The translations under genes were made by a program, and so were the position numbers. A stretch of 11,890 nucleotides of DNA from an uncultured Bacteriovorax sp. Its GTDB lineage: Bacteria > Bdellovibrionota > Bacteriovoracia > Bacteriovoracales > Bacteriovoracaceae. Positions 1 through 5,124 of this stretch are shown here, one piece after another (within the stretch, counting starts at the first letter, position 1; each line of letters opens with the position of its first letter). The stretch covers positions 1 to 11,890 of the forward strand of contig CAMLRB010000112.1 in assembly GCA_946482295.1 (NCBI GenBank), given 5' to 3'. The notes beneath the pieces are model-generated. The model saw nothing but the letters and a program-made list of their open reading frames with translations, made no database searches and was not told the origin of the DNA.

Positions 1-686
1 AAGCTCAAATTAAAGGTTTAGGCCAAGCTGAAAGAAATGCTGAAGATGGTATTTCACTCGTTCAGATCGCTGAAGGTGCTTTAGGTGAAGTTTCAAACAT
101 CCTAATCAGATTAAGAGAACTTTCAGTACAAGCTGCATCTGATACTATCGGTGCTACTGAAAGAAAATTCCTTAACGTTGAATTTGAACAATTAACTTCT
201 GAAGTTGATCGTATCGCAAACTCAACTGAATTTAACCGCGTACCACTTCTAAACGGTACCGGTGCTGTATTTGATATTCAAATCGGTACAAGAAACGATC
301 CTATCTCTGACCGTTTAACATTTGATGCTTCTTCTGCTGACGTAAACGTAGCTGCTCTAGGATTAAACCTAGCTTCAGTTTCTGATAAAATTTCAGCTCA
401 GAACTCTCTTACTTCGATTGACCAGGCGATCATCTCTGTTTCAGGGATCAGAGCAGACTTCGGTGCTCTTCAGAACCGTCTTCAGTCAACAGTTAACAAC
501 ATTCAAGTAAGTATCGAAAACCTAGCTGCTGCAAACTCTCGTGTAAGAGATACAGATGTAGCTGCAGAGACTGCAGAACTTACAAAACAGAACATCTTAA
601 TGACTGCTGGTACATCAGTGTTAGCGCAAGCGAACTCTAGTACAAACAATGCATTGAGCTTAATTCAAGCTGCTTCTCAGAGGTAA
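1..686 (+). CDS. fliC: Flagellin, 5'-truncated by the window edge
   Basis: This is the C-terminal 227 residues of a flagellin, the filament subunit exported through the flagellar type III apparatus. Reading starts at base 3, with the preceding codon cut by the window edge, and ends at a TAATAA double stop. By alignment with the complete flagellin downstream, about 55 N-terminal residues are missing, so the full protein would be about 280 residues. Visible family signatures are the D1 helix motif LRELSVQAASDT, then GALQNRLQST, and the C-terminal D0 helix NSRVRDTDVAAETAELTK. The protein goes straight from the N-terminal to the C-terminal D1 region, so there is no D2/D3 variable domain. By eye it is a little over half identical to the next gene and ends in a few extra residues (AASQR). 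Its codon use looks more uniform than that of the second copy (many GCT, ACT, GGT), which would fit a highly expressed major flagellin; this is inference. Confidence 0.96.
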   Translation, partial: AQIKGLGQAERNAEDGISLVQIAEGALGEVSNILIRLRELSVQAASDTIGATERKFLNVEFEQLTSEVDRIANSTEFNRVPLLNGTGAVFDIQIGTRNDPISDRLTFDASSADVNVAALGLNLASVSDKISAQNSLTSIDQAIISVSGIRADFGALQNRLQSTVNNIQVSIENLAAANSRVRDTDVAAETAELTKQNILMTAGTSVLAQANSSTNNALSLIQAASQR

Positions 687-697
687 TAACCTCTGAG
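676..697 (+). terminator. Perfect hairpin spanning the flagellin stop codon
   Basis: CTCAGAGGT (676-684) is exactly complementary to ACCTCTGAG (689-697), giving a 9-bp stem with a 4-base loop. The TAATAA double stop lies partly in the loop. No T-tract follows, so it is not a classical intrinsic terminator. It could protect the 3' end of an abundant flagellin transcript or be a U-tract-less terminator. The structure is seen directly; the role is inferred. Confidence 0.5.
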
Positions 698-780
698 CTT
701 CAAGCACGCCTGCAAGTGTGAGTTGATGCAAAACAGTTGAAAGTGAAATTAACCTTTGAGTAGTTTTTAAGGTTGGATTT

Positions 781-809
781 TTGAAAGTGGTTACTAAGTA
801 ATTTATAAA
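781..809 (+). promoter_or_regulatory. Sigma70-like promoter of the second flagellin
   Basis: TTGAAA (781-786) is followed after exactly 17 bases by TATAAA (804-809). Each hexamer matches its consensus at five of six positions. Transcription would start near 815-817, giving a leader of roughly 67 bases that includes the dyad at 826-844. No sigma28-type flagellar promoter (TAAA-N15-GCCGATAA) was found in this gap. Confidence 0.55.
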
Positions 810-825
810 AAACAATAATAATTTT

Positions 826-844
826 TTCGAACAAGATGTTCGAA
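826..844 (+). promoter_or_regulatory. Perfect dyad TTCGAAC-N5-GTTCGAA in the flagellin leader
   Basis: Seven-base perfect inverted repeat with a 5-base spacer, lying just downstream of the predicted promoter and before the ribosome binding site. It could be a DNA operator or a leader hairpin. The run of Ts lies before it, not after it, so it is not a terminator on this strand. Confidence 0.4.
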
Positions 845-853
845 GTATTTAAC

Positions 854-880
854 AGGAGGTTTAGCGTGAAAGGAGATTAA
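854..880 (+). promoter_or_regulatory. Possible 4-codon leader ORF before the second flagellin
   Basis: A consensus Shine-Dalgarno AGGAGGT (854-860) sits five bases before GTG (866). GTG opens the tiny frame GTG-AAA-GGA-GAT-TAA, ending at 880. The flagellin's own ribosome site AAAGGAG (869-875) lies inside this mini-ORF, and the flagellin ATG follows two bases after its stop. This may be a translational coupling device or simply a duplicated ribosome site. Confidence 0.35.
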
Positions 881-882
881 CA

Positions 883-1716
883 ATGGGTTTAAGAATAAAT
901 ACAAACGTGCCTTCGTTATCAGCTCAAAGATCTTTAGGGATCAATACTAGAAACTTGAATGACAATTTAAGAAAGTTGTCTTCAGGTGAAAGGATTACAC
1001 GCTCGGGTGACGATGCAGCAGGTTTAGCCATCAGTGAAAACTTGAAGGCACAGATAAGAGGAATGAGACAGGCCAAAAGAAATGCTGGCGACGCTATCTC
1101 TATGTTACAAACGGCAGAAGGTGGAATGAATGAAATCTCGAACATCATCATTAGACTTAGAGAACTTTCAGTCCAAGCCGCTTCAGATACAGTGGGAGCC
1201 ACAGAGAGAGGATTCTCAGATATTGAATTTCAAAATCTCAAAGAAGAGATTGATAGAATTGCAAAATCTACAGAATTTAACGGAATCAAACTTCTCGATG
1301 GTACAGGCGGAAAACTCGAATTCCAAGTTGGTATTAAAAATGATCCTGTCCTCGATAGACTTCACTACGACGGAGCAGGAGCGGACGCATCTCTTCAATC
1401 ACTTGGTTTGGCGGTTGACGGGGTGTCTACGAAAGAAGGAGCTCAAGCTGCGCTTAAAAAACTTGATGATGCCCTCGTGCACATCAACGGTGTCAGAGCG
1501 AACTTCGGTGCCCTTCAGAACAGATTGCAATCAACTTCGAACAATCTCGAAGTTAGTGATGAGAACCTCTCAGCTGCTAACTCGCGAATCAGAGATGTTG
1601 ATGTAGCTTCTGAAACAGCGGACATGACAAAGAATAATATTCTTCTTCAGGCCGGTATTTCAGTGCTATCGCAAGCGAATCAAGCGCCAAACACTGCTTT
1701 AAAACTACTCAATTGA
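883..1716 (+). CDS. fliC: Flagellin, complete
   Basis: A 277-residue flagellin that polymerises into the flagellar filament after export. The N-terminal D0/D1 region (about 1-140) carries the classic INTN, GDDAAGLAIS and LRELSVQAASDT motifs. The C-terminal D1/D0 region (about 195-277) carries GALQNRLQST, NSRIRDVDVASE and a final ISVLSQANQAPNTAL. No D2/D3 domain is present, so this is a minimal flagellin, much shorter than the roughly 500 residues of enteric FliC. No cysteine is present. The ATG is chosen because AAAGGAG lies 7 bases upstream and the protein begins with the standard MGLRINTN. It is the second of two tandem paralogues, which suggests a multi-flagellin filament in which each copy may occupy a different segment (inference). 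A strong terminator follows directly. Confidence 0.97.
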   Translation: MGLRINTNVPSLSAQRSLGINTRNLNDNLRKLSSGERITRSGDDAAGLAISENLKAQIRGMRQAKRNAGDAISMLQTAEGGMNEISNIIIRLRELSVQAASDTVGATERGFSDIEFQNLKEEIDRIAKSTEFNGIKLLDGTGGKLEFQVGIKNDPVLDRLHYDGAGADASLQSLGLAVDGVSTKEGAQAALKKLDDALVHINGVRANFGALQNRLQSTSNNLEVSDENLSAANSRIRDVDVASETADMTKNNILLQAGISVLSQANQAPNTALKLLN

Positions 1717-1723
1717 TAATTTG

Positions 1724-1759
1724 AAAAGTTGCTCCGAATGGAGCAACTTTTCTTTTTTT
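1724..1759 (+). terminator. Intrinsic terminator of the flagellin gene
   Basis: AAAAGTTGCTCC (1724-1735) and GGAGCAACTTTT (1740-1751) form a perfect 12-bp stem with a GAAT loop. A C and seven Ts (1753-1759) follow. This is a textbook rho-independent terminator that ends the flagellin transcript 8 bases after its stop codon. Confidence 0.93.
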
Positions 1760-1763
1760 CATT

Positions 1764-1769
1764 TATAAT
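1764..1769 (+). promoter_or_regulatory. Candidate -10 box (TATAAT) for the SDR gene
   Basis: A perfect TATAAT lies 21 bases before the ATG at 1791, just after the flagellin terminator. No convincing -35 hexamer is present, since the expected site falls inside the terminator stem. Since the terminator isolates this gene from the flagellins, a promoter here is expected. The resulting 5' leader would be only about 15 bases, with AGGAG at 1782-1786. Confidence 0.35.
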
Positions 1770-1790
1770 CAAAGAAAAGGCAGGAGTGGT

Positions 1791-2786
1791 ATGAGCGAAT
1801 TAACGACATCAGCTGACAAGCGTAAAACAATTCTCATTTTAGGTATTAATTCTTTTTTAGGTTCAAACTTAGCAGAGTTTTTTCGTAAAGATTATAGAGT
1901 TGTGGGGACTTATCATAGAAGAAACCAACCCCTGCCTGGAATTTTAAGCCTTCCTTGCGATGTGCTTAATAAAGACGAAGTTCAACTTGTTCTTTATGCC
2001 TTCAAACCAGATATAGTTCTTTATTGTGTAGGATTACCATCAGTAAAAACATGCTCTGAATTACCAAACGCTTCTGATGCTTTAAACTCTTCAGGTTTAT
2101 TTAATGTTGCTGAATTAGCACCTCGCTATGGGGCCAGGATTATATATTTTTCATCTCATTATGTATTTTCAGGAATGAACAAAAACTACAACGAAATGGA
2201 TAATGCCGACGTCATTACCCACTACGGAAAATCTCAAGCTGCTTCTGAGTTTTATCTGCAAAAATCATCTCTCAATTATATAATTGTGAGATGTTCAAAA
2301 CTCTACGGTCGTGGAGTGAGTCCACTTAAGAATAATTTTTTTGAGATCCTTCAAAAGAATTTAAAAAACAATACAAGTGCTATCTATGACAACTTCATTC
2401 ATCAAGGCTTCTTAGATGTGTTTTATCTTGGTATGGTTTTAAAAATGTGTATTGATAAAAACGTCACGAATCGTTTATTGCATTTTTCCTCACAAGATAC
2501 GATGACTCATTATCAATTTGCTAAATTATATGCAGAAGTTTTTGGTGAATCTGATGGATTATTAAATAAAGGGAAATGGCATCTTCCAATTTTAAAAAGT
2601 GCGACCGTAGATAGAGTAGACGAAAATCTTCACTTCAAACTCGATGTTCTCAACATTGAGGGACTTCTTAAAATCAAAATGCCGACGATTCGAGAATCTA
2701 TTGAGTTCACATTTAAACGTTTGAATGGAGTGAAGAAAACGACAAGATCTGCATCTGATAAGACGGAAGGACTATCTTATATTTAA
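1791..2786 (+). CDS. RmlD-like extended SDR (NAD(P)-binding sugar-nucleotide reductase family)
   Basis: A 331-residue protein with the Rossmann layout of RmlD (dTDP-4-dehydrorhamnose reductase) and related extended short-chain dehydrogenases. The cofactor loop is LGINSFLGSNL (17-27). SSHYVFSG (121-128) aligns with the family STDYVFDG, and HYGKSQAASE (144-153) aligns with the catalytic YGxxK segment. Two departures stand out: the middle glycine of GxxGxxG is Ser21, and the catalytic lysine of YxxxK is Gln149 (CAA where AAA would be expected), while Tyr145 is kept. So it may have weak or altered catalysis, or a binding role. The C-terminal half (about 165-310) resembles the substrate-binding domain. 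The ATG is supported by AGGAG four bases upstream. Placement after flagellin genes could mean a role in flagellin or surface glycosylation, but this is only inference. A basic tail of about 20 residues follows the fold. Confidence 0.8.
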   Translation: MSELTTSADKRKTILILGINSFLGSNLAEFFRKDYRVVGTYHRRNQPLPGILSLPCDVLNKDEVQLVLYAFKPDIVLYCVGLPSVKTCSELPNASDALNSSGLFNVAELAPRYGARIIYFSSHYVFSGMNKNYNEMDNADVITHYGKSQAASEFYLQKSSLNYIIVRCSKLYGRGVSPLKNNFFEILQKNLKNNTSAIYDNFIHQGFLDVFYLGMVLKMCIDKNVTNRLLHFSSQDTMTHYQFAKLYAEVFGESDGLLNKGKWHLPILKSATVDRVDENLHFKLDVLNIEGLLKIKMPTIRESIEFTFKRLNGVKKTTRSASDKTEGLSYI

Positions 2787-2803
2787 CGGCGCGAGAGCGC
2801 CGT
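2786..2803. terminator. GC-rich hairpin between convergent genes
   Basis: ACGGCGC (2786-2792) and GCGCCGT (2797-2803) form a perfect 7-bp stem closed by a GAGA tetraloop. It fills most of the 28-base gap between two converging genes and overlaps the last base of the SDR stop codon. No T-tract is seen on either side. A bidirectional terminator or mRNA-end stabiliser is the likeliest role. Confidence 0.45.
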
Positions 2804-2814
2804 ACCCCAACTTC

Positions 2815-3348
2815 TTAGCGAGCACTGTTTACAATAAACTCAGTAAGGTAGTGTCTCACCAGCGCATCCAAATCCACAACTTCATTGTTGAATCGCCATG
2901 TGATCTTATTAAAAGGTCCAATGTGAGCGCGAATCTCATGAATATTTGTTGATCCAAATTGATCATTGAAAGAAAGACGAGCACCGTAAATATCTTTTCC
3001 GTTTGCTAAAAATCCAATTGAGATCACATCATTTGCTTTTCGAGCAAAAATCAATCGTAGTGAATTTCTAAAAAGCATGAAATCGTTAACAGTGTTAGAA
3101 ATTTTAAAAAATTTTATAGCAGCACTTGAATGATTGCGGCCGCGGTATTCATTGAACTTTGTTAAGTAAGCTTCAAAGCGATCACGAAGATCATTCATCA
3201 AAGCTATCGACGCTTCTTCTAAGAGTAGTGAAGGGTTGAGATGACCATTGATATGAACAATACCTGACTCTTCCATGTTTATTTCATCCATGGCGAGATT
3301 TTCAATCCAAGAGTAGTTAAGTGGTTGGTATACAATAGTATCGATCAT
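2815..3348 (-). CDS. Hypothetical protein, 177 residues, downstream of 6S RNA
   Basis: I do not recognise this protein. It has no signal peptide, no membrane segment and no cysteine. It is mixed alpha/beta in character, with a helical stretch at about 41-66 (LLLEEASIALMNDLRDRFEAYL) and alternating hydrophobic segments from about 95 to 155. The ATG at 3348 has no Shine-Dalgarno sequence. The reading frame stays open upstream for 16 more protein-like codons (including the segment ILDSKAPYVDPNS) to a TAG at about 3412-3414, but without ATG, GTG or TTG. The true start could therefore be an unusual codon, a leaderless start, or an internal Met (residue 20 or 26). It lies 43 bases after the 3' end of the 6S RNA on the same strand. 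That recalls the 6S-ygfA arrangement of other proteobacteria, but it does not look like YgfA (5-formyltetrahydrofolate cyclo-ligase). It may be co-transcribed with 6S. Confidence 0.72.
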   Translation of the reverse strand: MIDTIVYQPLNYSWIENLAMDEINMEESGIVHINGHLNPSLLLEEASIALMNDLRDRFEAYLTKFNEYRGRNHSSAAIKFFKISNTVNDFMLFRNSLRLIFARKANDVISIGFLANGKDIYGARLSFNDQFGSTNIHEIRAHIGPFNKITWRFNNEVVDLDALVRHYLTEFIVNSAR

Positions 3349-3390
3349 AGAATTAGGATCGACGTAAGGAGCTTTGCTGTCAAGAATATT

Positions 3391-3614
3391 AAAAGGGGCC
3401 CAAGAGGTGGACTATATCGAGGTTCCGCCCATTTTTGAATAGGTGGCTGCAGTTAGTAGTCTCTTTAGGCTTCTCACTGATAGAGCCCGGAGGTTCTATA
3501 TGAGCTTGCTCACCGTGACCAGGGACCGCTCCCGAATAAATCTTTATAGAGGAACCAACTTAATGCCAACTCCTAGACCCACTTCTATTGTACACCTACG
3601 GGCCAACGGACTCT
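3391..3614 (-). ncRNA. ssrS: 6S RNA
   Basis: This ORF-poor, GC-rich stretch encodes 6S RNA, which mimics an open promoter and sequesters housekeeping RNA polymerase. Read on the minus strand it contains GGTGAGCAAGCTC (3514-3502) and, beyond an apical hairpin, GAGAAGCCTAAAG (3475-3463). Both match the E. coli 6S segments GGTGAGCATGCTC and GAGAAGCCTTAAA. The apical hairpin pairs 3504-3495 with 3484-3473. It is followed by a large unpaired central region, then GGTTCC/GGAACC (3556-3551 with 3426-3421), AGGTG/CACCT (3597-3593 with 3409-3405) and GGCCC/GGGCC (3604-3600 with about 3400-3396). The 3' end is CCCC-TTTT. The length of about 210-224 bases is a little above the 184 of E. coli. The 5' end is placed about 7 bases after the -10 box TAAAAT (3627-3622) and is uncertain by some 10 bases. 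Confidence 0.87.
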
Positions 3615-3621
3615 AGGGAAC

Positions 3622-3630
3622 ATTTTATCA
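3622..3630 (-). promoter_or_regulatory. Extended -10 promoter of 6S RNA (TGATAAAAT)
   Basis: On the minus strand TG-A-TAAAAT occupies 3630-3622, an extended -10 element that places the start of transcription near 3614, matching the folded 5' end of 6S. No good -35 box lies at 17 bases. The same TGnTAAAAT form recurs before the Flp pilin and before cpaB. Confidence 0.5.
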
Positions 3631-3645
3631 TTCTCCTTATATCAA

Positions 3646-3681
3646 CAGCTTAGAGCTAAAAAAGCTGAGTTTTCTAAACTC
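3646..3681. repeat. Two adjoining short dyads between divergent promoters
   Basis: CAGCTT (3646-3651) is complementary to AAGCTG (3662-3667). Sharing base 3667, GAGTTT (3667-3672) is complementary to AAACTC (3676-3681) across a 3-base loop. They sit between the -10 element of 6S and that of the pilus operon, a natural place for operators. The sequence is clear, but the role is unknown. Confidence 0.35.
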
Positions 3682-3704
3682 CTCCGTTAAATAGTTGAGA
3701 AGAA

Positions 3705-3713
3705 TGGTAAAAT
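3705..3713 (+). promoter_or_regulatory. Extended -10 promoter of the Tad/Flp locus (TGGTAAAAT)
   Basis: TG-G-TAAAAT at 3705-3713 lies 77 bases before the Flp pilin ATG, with a predicted start near 3720. There is no clear -35 box at 17 bases, as is usual for extended -10 promoters. It would give a leader of about 70 bases that contains the hairpin at 3736-3768. Confidence 0.45.
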
Positions 3714-3735
3714 AAATCGATCTGAGACTAAAGTT

Positions 3736-3768
3736 TTCGCAAAAACTAACCGAGGAGCCTTTTGCGAA
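3736..3768 (+). promoter_or_regulatory. Leader hairpin upstream of the Flp pilin gene
   Basis: TTCGCAAAA (3736-3744) and TTTTGCGAA (3760-3768) are perfectly complementary over 9 bases, with a 15-base loop that contains CGAGGAG. The hairpin ends 12 bases before the pilin ribosome site AGGAG (3781-3785). Possible roles are translational control, mRNA stability for an abundant pilin, or a protein operator. It does not match the c-di-GMP-I riboswitch consensus. Confidence 0.42.
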
Positions 3769-3790
3769 TATTTCGAATGCAGGAGAGTTT

Positions 3791-3979
3791 ATGAAAAAGC
3801 TGATTGAGTATTTAAAAGATGAGAGCGGACAAACATCTACAGAATATATTCTTCTGGTAGCTGTTGTTGCGATGATTGTTTTTAAGTTTAAGAAAACAGC
3901 TGGTGAGCGATTGGATAGTTTAACGAAAGGTGTTTTCGACAACGCAGACACTATGGTTAAGGATATGAACGCTCCATAG
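3791..3979 (+). CDS. flp: Flp-type pilin precursor
   Basis: A 62-residue type IVb prepilin, the likely major subunit of the Tad/Flp pilus. It has a short positively charged leader ending in DESG (residues 10-13), a cleavage site G13|Q14, glutamate at mature position +5 (E18) followed by Tyr, then a hydrophobic helix (about 19-33) and a short amphipathic tail. The mature protein would be 49 residues, typical for Flp. The start is well supported by AGGAG at 3781-3785, five bases before ATG. It is first in the gene cluster and has its own leader hairpin and a 106-base gap after it, which would suit higher expression than the genes downstream (inference). A weak hairpin with a poly-T loop follows at about 3980-4016. 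Confidence 0.9.
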   Translation: MKKLIEYLKDESGQTSTEYILLVAVVAMIVFKFKKTAGERLDSLTKGVFDNADTMVKDMNAP

Positions 3980-4085
3980 TTTCAATTCTTTTTTTGAGTT
4001 GGAATTAAGTTGAAAATTAATCAGCAATCATAGGCATTGTTTTCCTGCTATTGTCATACACTCCTCTATCTTCAATTCTAATAAC

Positions 4086-4304
4086 ATGATTCAATCAAAT
4101 AAAATGGGGGCCAAAGGTCAGGCCCTCATTGAATATCTTCTCATTTTCAGTTTTATGACTTTTATTGGCATCAATATGGTCAGAGGTCTGGGAAAAACAA
4201 TGACAACATCAGTAGGTGTTCTTGGTTACGAACTAACTGAGCAGTTCACTATTGGTGTTTGTAAAGAGATGTGTTTTTATAACGGCTACATTAATCAGGA
4301 ATAA
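4086..4304 (+). CDS. Small pilin-like protein with type IVb prepilin signal
   Basis: A 72-residue protein with the same processing signature as Flp: leader ending in GAKG (residues 8-11), cleavage before Gln12, glutamate +5 at E16 followed by Tyr, then a hydrophobic stretch (about 17-30). The mature part is 61 residues and ends with two close cysteines (GVCKEMC) that could form a disulfide. It may be a minor pilin or a second Flp. The start is uncertain: ATG 4086 and ATG 4104 both lack a clear Shine-Dalgarno sequence, and both give a usable leader. It lies 2 bases upstream of the prepilin peptidase, with AGGA of the next ribosome site inside its last codons, so the two are likely coupled. Confidence 0.82.
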   Translation: MIQSNKMGAKGQALIEYLLIFSFMTFIGINMVRGLGKTMTTSVGVLGYELTEQFTIGVCKEMCFYNGYINQE

Positions 4305-4306
4305 CA

Positions 4307-4816
4307 GTGCTCCCACTAGTCGTTTATATTTTTATTGCTTTCCAACTGCTCGTAGTGGCCTATATCGATTTTAAAACACGCAAAATTTCTAATGTGTGGA
4401 TGCTCATCAACTTTATCTTTTTTTGCGTTTTGAATTTTCTTTTTCCTGATATCTACAGTTGGTCCATTCAAGCATTTTTTATCCCTGTAGCTTTTCTAGT
4501 CGTAGGTTTCATTCTCTTTTTGATGAACATTATGGGCGGGGGAGATTCAAAATACCTTTCGTCGATTTACTTGCTCATCCCAATGGGGCTCCAAGAGGTC
4601 ACGTTTCTATATCTTCTATATTCGACTATTTTGGTTGGAAGCACGCTATTACTCTTTAGCACATTAAAGCATCTTGATAAAATCATTGTTCTCTATAAAA
4701 TGAGAGACATCACTGGAATTCGTAGAATCTTTGGACAGAAGTTCACATACGCTCCAGTTATCTTTATCGCATGGATGTGGTTCGGTTGGATAAATTCAAA
4801 GAACATTTTCTTTTAA
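4307..4816 (+). CDS. tadV: Prepilin peptidase (A24 family, TadV/CpaA)
   Basis: A 169-residue integral membrane aspartic peptidase that cleaves Flp and TadE/F-type prepilins on the cytoplasmic side of the inner membrane. The two catalytic aspartates of A24 peptidases are visible: D21 in YIDFKTRKISN and D80 in MGGGDSKY (the GxGD motif). The protein is mostly membrane segments (about 4-20, 33-47, 57-76, 86-119, 147-163). It lacks the N-terminal methyltransferase domain of full-length PilD, as expected for TadV/CpaA. It starts with GTG, supported by AGGA (4297-4300) six bases upstream and its position 2 bases after the previous stop. The end of the gene overlaps the next pilin gene by 46 bases in another frame. 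Confidence 0.92.
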   Translation: MLPLVVYIFIAFQLLVVAYIDFKTRKISNVWMLINFIFFCVLNFLFPDIYSWSIQAFFIPVAFLVVGFILFLMNIMGGGDSKYLSSIYLLIPMGLQEVTFLYLLYSTILVGSTLLLFSTLKHLDKIIVLYKMRDITGIRRIFGQKFTYAPVIFIAWMWFGWINSKNIFF

Positions 4817-5124
4817 AGAATCTTAAGCCGAATGATGGTCAATCTGCCGTCGAATACATCATGTTACTCGCTGTAATTTCCGCGCTCACATTCACTGTTA
4901 TGAACAATGCGCGCTTCAAGGATTTTGTGGCCGGTAGAGGTCTCTTTGAATCCATGATCAAAGGAATTGAATATTCATATCGCTATGGAAGGGATCTTAA
5001 AAATCCAGATGACTACCAACGTGGAATGAATTTCGAGTATAAATCGCGAGAGCACGACACTTATTGGAATAATGAACAAAGTGATACTCGCTTTTTCACT
5101 GGGACTGGAAAATATCCACAATGA
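4771..5124 (+). CDS. Pilin-like protein with prepilin signal
   Basis: A 117-residue protein with a 23-residue leader, cleavage site NDG23|Q24, glutamate +5 at E28 followed by Tyr, and a hydrophobic helix (about 29-44). The mature 94 residues have a charged, aromatic C-terminal half (about 65-117) and no cysteine. It is a pseudopilin or minor pilin of the Tad system, not clearly assignable to TadE, TadF or Flp. The ATG at 4771 lies inside tadV and has no ribosome site; an in-frame TTG at 4786 is an alternative. Either way translation probably depends on ribosomes finishing tadV. The stop overlaps the next start in an ATGA junction (5121-5124). Confidence 0.83.
   Translation: MDVVRLDKFKEHFLLKNLKPNDGQSAVEYIMLLAVISALTFTVMNNARFKDFVAGRGLFESMIKGIEYSYRYGRDLKNPDDYQRGMNFEYKSREHDTYWNNEQSDTRFFTGTGKYPQ

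Noticed and set aside
687..882. Sigma28 (FliA) promoter before the second flagellin
   Set aside because: No TAAA-N15-GCCGATAA-like sequence; a sigma70-like pair with ideal spacing is present instead.
3391..3614. tmRNA or RNase P RNA as the identity of the non-coding stretch
   Set aside because: No tRNA-like acceptor ends or tag reading frame, and no RNase P core such as GAGGAAAGTCC; the motifs and fold match 6S instead.
3573..3624. Short minus-strand ORF (ATG then 11 codons) with AAGGAG upstream, at the 5' end of 6S
   Set aside because: The ATG overlaps the -10 box TAAAAT and would lie before the transcript start, so the frame is most likely chance.
3736..3785. c-di-GMP (GEMM) riboswitch before the pilin gene
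   Set aside because: Some fragments look similar (CGCAAA), but the conserved core and paired helices of the class are absent.
3637..3951. Minus-strand ORF of 104 codons opposite the Flp pilin and its leader
   Set aside because: It lies antisense to a convincing pilin gene and covers the promoter and hairpin region; its composition is not protein-like and it has no ribosome site.
3980..4085. Terminator after the Flp pilin gene
   Set aside because: Only a weak interrupted hairpin is seen, with the Ts in its loop rather than after the stem.
4459..4659. 66-codon plus-strand ORF inside tadV
   Set aside because: Out-of-frame shadow of a well-supported membrane peptidase, with no ribosome site.
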